Shown: positions 45,901-64,000 of the stretch, in pieces
Layout: the number at the start of each line of letters is the position of its first letter
Numbering within the stretch: the stretch's first letter is position 1
DNA from: Opisthocomus hoazin
Taxonomy: Eukaryota; Chordata; Aves; Opisthocomiformes; Opisthocomidae
Length of the DNA: 64,000 nt
Assembly: GCF_030867145.1 (NCBI RefSeq)
Contig: NC_134440.1
Span: forward strand, 6,014,001-6,078,000
Direction of reading: 5' to 3'
Notes under the pieces: generated by a model
Told to the model about the DNA's origin: nothing
The model's input: only the letters and a program-made list of their open reading frames with translations
Database searches by the model: none
Translations under genes and position numbers: made by a program

Positions 45901-48900
45901 GTACTCGTACCTGCCCACATCACTGGATGTTCCTGAAATACTAATGTCAGCTTGAGTTTAAACAAAGAACCACATCCAGTTAAGTTTTCTGTACCCCTCA
46001 TTGCAGCATTTTAGGAAAAATATGGTTCTATACACTTTTTTATCAGGGTCTGCCAGGCTCCTGCCTAGGATAAACACTTGCTCAGGGATCTTTTAATGAA
46101 GGATAAGCACTAGATAAAGAACCAATACCCTTTTCTTTAGGGAAAGAGCCAAGTATTTAGCCAAAACTCCTACAGCTGGTGGCAGAACTCAGTCAACTCT
46201 GTAGCCTGTGATCATCCAGTGCAAAGCAGACTAAGAGCAGCTACTTGCTTGCACCACTCCATACCGCACTCCTTGGGTGCCGAGGAGCAGAGATCCGTGG
46301 GCTCGATTGTGTCTTCCCATCCACACTCCCCAAGCAGAGCACAACCAGACAACAAGGTTTTAGTCAGAGACAGTTGCACTCTGCTAGACAGAGCATGTGA
46401 TACACCAGGGGCATGACCACATGTAAATAGGAAACAAGGCTGTGCATACAATTCCCTGAGTTAATCCAGAAGTAGTGAAGCACCATCTGCACGTTTCAGA
46501 GACCCGCTGGTACTTCCTACTGCGATATTCTCACTGCGCTTTGGCTCGGGGGACTGCGCTCTGCCTGTTCGACTGCCTGCCATGGCACTGCAGGCTATCT
46601 GCTCCATCTCATGCTACCCCTGAGGCAGCTGCATTGCCGGCTCACAAGCATCAGTGAAACACTCAGAGGAAGCAGGGTAACACCAGAAAACTGCTTTCTG
46701 GGAAGAAGGCAATCCCAGCCGTTAAAACAACAGCTTGAACAAAAAAGGCAGATAGTTATACCCACCAGGCCCCATGCAGGTGGCCTTCTCCCTCCCCAGC
46801 CCCCTCCCCGTCTCCTGCTCTCAAAGCTAGAGGAGCAAATTGCTTCCGCTCATTAGCATTTGACAAATAACCACAGAAGGAAAACAAGTCCCCAGCAGGA
46901 TATGAATGGGCTCAGGCCTCTAATGCCATCTGACTGCACCAAATAAGCATGTCATCAATTTTCCATGCTCTATTGCACCGTTTCTCCCTTTTGGAGAAGG
47001 ATGAGCACCCTTGCCCGCTCGGGCAGGTTGACTGGCCAAGTCAAAACAGAGCAGCATCTGCTGCAAGATGGGAGCAGAGGTGACATGGCAACTCCTGAGC
47101 CTCTGGGCCCAGACAGGAGTGTCCGGCTGGCTCTGCAGGACAGGCTGTGAGCAGCATGCTCATGCATTGACCCCTCAAACACAAACTGCAAGCAAGACCA
47201 CTGGCTTGTGGGAATACACACTTTAACAGAGCTGAGGGGGCCCAAGGCAGCCTGCCTAGCTCATATCCTGAGTGGAAGAAGGCACAGAAAACCAGTCACC
47301 CATTAGCCCTGCCACTGGGTCAGCACTGGCTGGTTCTAGCACACATGTACCACGAGACCAAGGCCACACGCATTTGAGCAGAACCATCCTCTCTATTTTT
47401 GACCACCAGTAGTACTGTGATGGGGTGGCACTAGGTCTCTGGCCAAGGATTTAGAAGGGTCAAGAGAGGTAGTGATCTCCATGGTACCAGCTTTTCTCAA
47501 AGCCTGTGTTTGGGACAGTCCTGTCCCTGTTAGGAGCCTTCACACCGAGTGCATCACAGCAGCACGAGGTCCCTCTGAGGGCCTTGCAAGTGTTGCTGTG
47601 GAGTTTAACATTTTTCCTTCCAAGAAGGACTGTGGACTGTCCCTGGGGCCAAACAGCTCCCATGTGCCACTTCAAAGGGGGAGGAGGAATATGATTTTTG
47701 CATTTCTGCACCTGGCCTGGGATCCACAGGCAGCAGAGGGGCAGTTTCAGCTTACCTGTTTGCTTCAAGGACAGCAAGAGCAGACAAGGTCCTTAGAGGA
47801 AATCCGGCAGGTTTTTCTGTGGCGTTTCTGCAAACACAACCATTTCAGGCAGGTCTGAGTCAGTAATACTCACTGAGAAGTAGAAAAGATTATTATCTTC
47901 ACATGCAAGCAGAAGGCACACCGTTTATGAGTACAAACATAAATGGGCTCACACTTTCATAAACTCCTACTCATACATAGTTCAAGTGTTAATAAATGGT
48001 TGAGTAACTGAGGTTTTAATGAGTAGTCAGCAGGGAGGTTAGGAAAGCAGTTATAGCCAGGAATGTAAGTGCTCATGAGGAAATCTTGGGAAGAGCTGCC
48101 ATGGAGTACATAAATAAAAATTAAACAATCAAGAACAATTAGAAGAATGCAGTCAGGCCAATCCAAATTTAAGTTTTTCAGGTCTTTCTTTTAACTCAGA
48201 AGCATTTCAAGTTGAATCAAAGTTATTTTAAGGCTTTTGTTATTTAAGATTTAAAAACCCCCATGTGTCTGAGCTCCAGGAATCAGCTCTTCAGTTCATC
48301 CTCTTGCACAGTGCCAGCTGCTCCTGGGAAGAATGATTTAGAAAGGGAACTTGTACACTACGGACACTTTTCAGCCTTTCACATCTTCAACCAGGCTCTC
48401 CACCGTACATCTATTTCTCAGATCAAATCAGGAATAACAGAAGGGAATCCAGTGGAAGGGATGGGAGACTGGTGCTCCTCTACAGCCCTGGGGAAGCCAG
48501 AAGGTCCCCGTACATGCCCATCGCCTCTGCAGGTACAGAGGGAAGCAACTGTTGCTTGAGACTCACTCAGCTTTCTGCCATCCCTCTCTGCACCCCACAC
48601 CCTGCTCCCACCTCTAAACCCTGCCTGCACCTTGGCTGAGCCGCAGCCTCCGCTCAGCGGGCTCAGCCCCGAGCCCCATCTCCCTGGGGACCCGCAGAGC
48701 TACCACAGCCACTCCCGGAGAGCTCGGTAAACAGAAGGGTTTCTTGAGTACAAACCTTTTACTCAGTGCTCTCCTGAAGCACCACTGAGAAGGGGCTGCA
48801 CACAGCACCCTAAGAAAGGACATCGATTCTTGCATTAAGTGCGGGCGGGTCTAGGCAAGGCACCACGAGAAGCCTCTTTCCTCCCCCCGAGGCGGTCAGA

Positions 48901-51900
48901 GAGGGCAGCTCGCCCCAGGAGGAGACGCGGAGGCAGCACAGGCCGGCCAGCAGCTCAGGAGAGAGCTGATGCCCCGCACCCGCCCAGCTGCCCTCGCCCA
49001 CGCAAGCCCTCAGGCTGGGCTGCTCCCTCTGCCCACCCGCAACCCACCCGGGTCACGGCTCAGACCCCCCCAGCCCTGGGGGGCTGCAGAAGTGACGGGC
49101 GGAGGAGCTCAGAGCCCCCATCAGCCAGGCTGCCCTCGCCTGCCAGCAATGCCACAGGCACATTTACCATGACAGACCTGACTTTCAGCTAGTGTCCCCC
49201 CCCCAATTAAACACCTTTTAGAGAATCGTTAAAACCACCCCTCCCCACACTGCCCACACGAACCTCATCAACAGCCCCTACCACCTCCTCCCAAGCACAC
49301 AAACCCCCTCGGACACCCCCCTTTATACCCCTCCAGGCTGGTTCCCCATCACATGGTACCCATCCTCCAGCCCACCCTGGTCTCCCCCGGGAAGGTCCCT
49401 CCCCCACCCCAGGCTGACCCAGCCACCTTAAAGGGACAGCCCAGCCAGCCAGCCAGGGTTGTGTTATGAGGGATTATTGCTGCCAGGACAATGACACAGA
49501 AAACATGGCTCTAACGGGATGCTAAAGTCTGCCAGGGCCTCCTCCGGTTGCATCAGCGCACCCCGCTGCTCTCGGGGACCGGCTCCGGATTCGCACAAAG
49601 TGGTTCTGCTGTTCTGAGAAATTATAAAATCAAACCAGTTCCTGACAGTTCTTGTCTGATCTAAATAAAAGCAAGTGGCCGGCTATATATAGATCTGATT
49701 GACTGACATCTCAATAGCTTCCTGCCTGGCTTTCCTGTGTGTCACAGTGCACGCATCGGACTACTTTTTACGTGGGTGTTGCTTTTTTCAGTGCATCTTC
49801 ACGTCATAACGCCAGCTTGCAAACACGGCCATCATCCCAGAAGCCCTGGTTTTACGGCCGTTCTCCCCGAGTGCTGTTTCTAACCTGGGGGAAGCACCCG
49901 AAGCCAAGACCCGGCATCTGGGTTGCTGCAGCCCAAGGGACAGAGATTGAGCAGGTGCTGGAAAAATCAGATCCTGTTACTTGAAATTAACAGTGGTGGA
50001 GGGTCCCTCGCACAGCTTCTTCCAGGCACTCATTTGTTATGTTCATCAAAGCAAATCCATGAAATCAGTTCTCATTTTCATCTGCACTTTACAGCATGGG
50101 TAAACAAAGTTATCCGAGGTTTGTGTACATGTGTTGAGGTTGTATGAGGGTTGCTCAGGTCCACCCAGAGGTAGAGTTAAGGGGCAGAGCTGCAGTTTGG
50201 AAGAGGAGCTTAGCTAAGCCCAGAAGACCCTGGGCTGCTACATGGGCAAGAGAAAGAGCCAGGATGGTAGGAGAAACTTTTTTAAAGCAAGAGCTTTACA
50301 GGGGCTATGTATCATCCTGTTCAAATCTGCTCTGAAACTTCAGGGGTTGACTTTCCCTCATGGCTGGGGACTTAAGTTTTTTCTAATAAGGGTAATTCTC
50401 TAACAGGATTAATTTGTGGTAACAAGGCTTGTATGAAATGGGTGGCATAGCCTGAACCAACCTCTCATCCTTGGGTTCACTCTCATATCTCTGTGAGTCT
50501 TTCTTGACTCACAGCCCTGTGCTTGGAGAAGAAAACCAGTCTGTTTATAACAGAACCACCTGTGTAGGCAGCTGGAAACTTTGTAGGAGCTCGGTGGTGA
50601 TCAATGCCTTCTGCTATCTCATTTTCACCTGTCTGAACAATTGTCAAACATGTTCCATTTTCTGTGATGTTCTGGTCCTGGACTTTCAGAAAAAGGAATC
50701 AACATGTTTGGGTGCCGTGTCCTTGTACCTAATCACTGTTTATCCCAGGTAGCTAGTGGAAATTAGTAGCACATGAAGGCCATGGACCTTCCACTGCCCA
50801 CTCAGCGCTTCCTCTTCCTTGACTCGTGAACATGACTCACGAGCCTGACTCTGCAGTTAAAATCAAGAGCTGCAATCCTCGCTCCTCACATCCTTCAACT
50901 CACCTTCCTGGGACCTGCTCTCCCACGGAACCAGACTGAGATTGGGAAGACCTGGAAGTCATCTCAGGAGCTGAACCTGGGATACGCCTGTGCAGTGTCT
51001 CGGGTGCTTTGATGCCTGGAGGCATCAATGGATTAGGACGTTTGCTTCGGTTCCAAGCACTGACTCCAGTTAGGGTTTGAGTTACAGGGCGTTTTCATTT
51101 GCCTTTTGTGTCCCAGACTGGCAGGGCTGCCAAGACCCCACTTTGCCTCATTTGATGAATCTGATGAAAGGGGCTTCACAGCTCAGGCTTATTTGTGCTG
51201 CGCCTGACACGGTTTACGCTAGTCCCGCACCCAAGCTGCAAACGCCACTGACGGCTTCCTGTTGTGGTTTCCTGCCTCGGCTAAAACGCCTCCTCGGCGG
51301 AGCCTGCTCTCCCTTCCTGTTCTCATCAGGGCCATTTCTGGGCTTAATGAAGTCAACAAACAGGTAGAGAAGAGTCTGGTTGCCATAAATCCAGCTCCCC
51401 ATGGGCCTTTGCTGTTGTAGGCTGAGCAGAGCAGGGTGCACCCAGCAGAACGGTTTCTCCTGAGCAGTTTCCTCCAGACCCCTATACTGTTCCTGCCCGT
51501 ACAAATCGCGTATCCAGCCAACCCCTTCCCAGCTCCAGCAGTCCCAGAGGCTGGCAGGAGGCAGCCCTGTTGCTCGGTGGGCTGTGGCAGGCTGGGTGAG
51601 ACGGAGCAGGGCTGACCACCAGCCCAGGCACAGCTCAAGCCACTGCCTGAGAGCAGAGGCCACTTCTGGAACAGCACAGTGTGCCCAACCCACCAGGCAG
51701 CGACGTCTCCATCACGTTCAGAAATGAAAGTTACACTGGGAAGAATTGGGGCAAACACCCAGCGCGCTGGCCAAAGAGCCGATCTTTTCTTTGCTCTGAA
51801 CACGAGTGACGCATTTGCGGGAAAAGAGGATGGAGACAAACACGCTGATCTTTTTGGGGTCAGCATCTGCGCAATGACAAAATCAAAGATTCGCTCCAGG

Positions 51901-52977
51901 GAACAAATGAGACCCTTTGAATACGAGAATGTTTCCATTAATCACAGGAAATTGGCTCTTGTTTGTGGGTGGGATCTTAAATGATTCGATACAAGACCTA
52001 CAGCTCTTTGACAGAAGGGGCTCTGCCGTGACTCAGTCAACAAATTGCCATTTCTCGCTGGATTCCCACCACGAGCTGGTGCTGCAGCAGCGCAGGGGTA
52101 GGTTCATTTCGGGGTTTAGGCTGTTCTGAACACGGGGCTCCAGTAATGCTTGCACACTGCAGCTCAACAGAGGCAGTGGGATTAAACTGACTTTGCGGTG
52201 ATGGCTGGCCACGTCGGAGCTCCGGCCTTCTCTGGACCGTGTGCACGGTGCAGAAATAGGAACTGCCACACAGATCAGAGCATCGGCCTAATGCAGAAAC
52301 CGGCCGAGTCAGGTACTGTGGGAAAAACCCCCCAAGTTTTTCAAGATACAACTACAGGAAGGTTTTTTCTTGTGCTGTCAACTGATGGTTAATGTCTGCC
52401 CAGAATCACTTGGGCTCATTTTTATCTCCTTTTTCTGTGTTTGGTGCGATGTGTATCTAAATGTTTTTCAGACATTTAATGTCCATCTCGTGTTGTAATC
52501 TTATTCCATTTAAGGTTTTGGCCTTGTAGACCCTCATGACAAAACTAACTTATTCAGAGAGGCAAAAGAATTTCCTTTTATTGTGAACAGGGCTGGAGAG
52601 AAAATGGTAGGAAGTCAAAGCTAAAAACTTCGGGATGGATGTAAGAAGCATGTTTTTAATAGTGAAGGTAATTAACCATTGGAACAGTTCACTGTAGGAT
52701 TTGGTGCATTCTCTGTTGCTTGAAGTCTTTAAATCAAAATCAGATGGATTTTTACTTACACTTTCTAGCTGCATTCAGGGTGGGATAGAGGAATCACCGT
52801 GAGATTCTCTGGCTGGGGATATAAATGCACCCACTGCTACTCTCCATGCGATGTTTGGAATGATGCTACAGGTAGTCAGCTGAGGGCTGAAGAACCTCTA
52901 GGCAGACAAGTCTGAATTCCTGTTAAACCTTTTCACAAAATTATGTGTCAATGAAGAATTTTGCTTCTTTCTTCCAG
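42961..52977. other. Intergenic DNA upstream of ZAP70; may contain its non-coding first exon and promoter
   Basis: No coding exon supported. A GC-richer patch lies at about 48840-49200, followed by a C run (about 49197-49204), a pyrimidine-rich stretch and a short CCAG repeat (about 49440-49456). The longest open frame of the window (51219-51938, minus) shows no domain. The ZAP70 first exon is expected to be non-coding and somewhere in this block, but I cannot place it. Confidence 0.5.
50078..50200 (-). mobile_element. Possible MIR-like SINE, antisense
   Basis: ATCTGCACTTTACAGCATGG, GTAAACAAAGTTATCCGAGG, then TTGCTCAGGTCCACCCAGAG and GGGGCAGAGCTGCAGTTTGG resemble the reverse strand of MIR (TTTACAGATGAGGAAACTGAGG... 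GTCACACAGCTAG... GGCAGAGCTGGGATT). Strongly decayed. Confidence 0.4.
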
Positions 52978-53032
52978 ATCGAACACCAGCAGCACGTGAG
53001 TCGACCCCAGCAGTCCTGGTAAGCACGCGGAG
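52978..53032 (+). other. ZAP70: ZAP70 5' UTR part of first coding exon
   Basis: A good acceptor (TTCTTTCTTCCAG|ATCG) lies 55 bases before the ATG, so the start codon exon is spliced to an upstream non-coding exon. Start context is GCGGAGATGC. Confidence 0.65.
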
Positions 53033-63036
<10,004 letters not shown>

Positions 63037-63860
63037 GTTTCCCTCTCTGCTCCTCAACACACACCCTTCCTGCATGGGACCTGGAAAGGCTCTTTGCAAA
63101 TTTATACTTTAACCTCTTAAACACCGGTTTTGTTTCTCAAGTAGTTCCAGAAGTAAGAACCTGGGAGATGAAGGTGTCACAGCAGACAAGGGCGCTCAGC
63201 TGTGCCTCGTGTCTCCAAACAGCCGGCCGTGATTTACATCTCCAGCCTGACCCAGCACAGGACAGTACAGACAGTATTATAGTTCCTTCTTACCCACTTC
63301 CAAAACTATCCCAGGACCTCAGAGATTAATGCCTACCAGACTCACTAAGGATGAACTATGTTGGCTCCAGCAGACCTGGATTTTTCCAGATCCTTTAAAA
63401 CCCAATTATTTCACAGGAAACCACCAAGTACACATTACTGGTGAGGTTTGCATGGGGTGGGACACAGGACATGGAGCCCTCGAGTCCCCTTTCCCTTGCC
63501 TTAGGGCAAGAAGCAGCGGGTGTGCTGCTCGCCCCCAGCACAGATGGGGAGGAGCAGGAGGGCAGAGCTGCACAGTGCCACTGCTTTGCCCTCCACGCAG
63601 TCTGCCAGCCCCAGTGCTCTCAGGCCGGGGCACTGTCATGTGCCTGCTCAGCACAGAGCACAGAGCACGGGGTATGTCCCTCCTGCACTGCCACAGCCCT
63701 CCAAGCTGGTTACGGCTCCCGAAACAACTAAACTCCCAGGACCCATCGCTCACCTCCTGGATCCCACCTGGCCCCTCTGTGCTACTGAAACCAGCATCTT
63801 GCTTTTCAAGCCTGAAAATTGGTCTCCCTGTAAATAAACTATTCTATATTTTTTAACATA
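63037..63860 (+). other. ZAP70: ZAP70 3' UTR
   Basis: About 0.8 kb from the stop codon to just past the poly(A) signal. The long open frame at 63329-63856 lies inside it and shows no recognisable protein. The true cleavage site is not visible but should fall 10-30 bases after the signal. Confidence 0.75.
63833..63838 (+). terminator. ZAP70: Canonical polyadenylation signal AATAAA of ZAP70
   Basis: AATAAA in TAAATAAACT, followed by a T-rich stretch (ATATTTTTTAAC) and TCTGTGG, as expected of a vertebrate 3' end. Confidence 0.8.
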
Positions 63861-64000
63861 TCTGTGGCTCAGACTATTCAACTACCATAAATACTTGCAA
63901 CTGCTTCAAGCTGTCAAGCAAATCACTGTAATTTCCCTCTACTAGGCCAGAGCTTCCTTCCTTGATGATCTCCGTAACCCGGCAGAGTCACCAACCTGGT
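63861..64000. other. Sequence downstream of ZAP70
   Basis: 140 bases with nothing recognisable before the window ends. Confidence 0.6.

Noticed and set aside
51219..51938. Longest open frame in the window (239 codons, minus strand) upstream of ZAP70
   Set aside because: No recognisable domain, mixed low-complexity composition, no splice or promoter support. It overlaps other open frames, as expected by chance in 64 kb.
63329..63856. 175-codon frame after ZAP70
   Set aside because: It lies within the 3' UTR and ends past the poly(A) signal region; composition looks random.

Overview
This is eukaryotic, vertebrate DNA and almost certainly avian. It has large introns with canonical GT-AG junctions, several CR1 (chicken repeat 1) LINE tails ending in the typical ATTCTATGAT-type octamers, and two recognisable genes whose encoded proteins are vertebrate-type. 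There is no operon structure, prophage, CRISPR array or other prokaryotic system. Almost all long open frames in the window are chance frames in introns or GC-rich intergenic DNA.

Left third (1 to about 21 kb, minus strand): the 5' part of an ADAMTS10-type secreted metalloprotease. Seven coding exons can be placed with matching splice phases (17664-17751, 11664-12028, 6596-6755, 4348-4565, 3013-3096, 2485-2630, 491-534). They encode about 368 residues: signal peptide, propeptide, processing site and the first part of the reprolysin catalytic domain. The HExxH zinc site, disintegrin, thrombospondin, spacer and PLAC modules lie to the left of the window. A CpG-rich block at about 20.29-21.06 kb is the likely promoter/first-exon region.

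Middle (about 21-53 kb): roughly 32 kb with no gene I can support. It holds remnants of CR1 and MIR-like elements, short tandem repeats, homopolymer runs, a small cluster of GATA motifs and one orphan candidate exon at about 36.2-36.4 kb on the minus strand. Regulatory DNA and untranslated first exons of either neighbour could be here, but they cannot be identified by eye.

Right (about 53-63.9 kb, plus strand): a complete coding region for ZAP70, the T-cell-receptor-associated tyrosine kinase of the SYK family. Twelve coding exons give about 607 residues: two SH2 domains, linker B with the conserved regulatory tyrosines, and a complete kinase domain. The gene ends with a 3' UTR and an AATAAA signal at 63833. 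The two genes are transcribed divergently and have unrelated jobs (extracellular-matrix proteolysis and T/NK-cell signalling). In human they lie on different chromosomes (19p13.2 and 2q11.2), so their adjacency here is the main genome-organisation observation. I found no convincing undescribed biological system.
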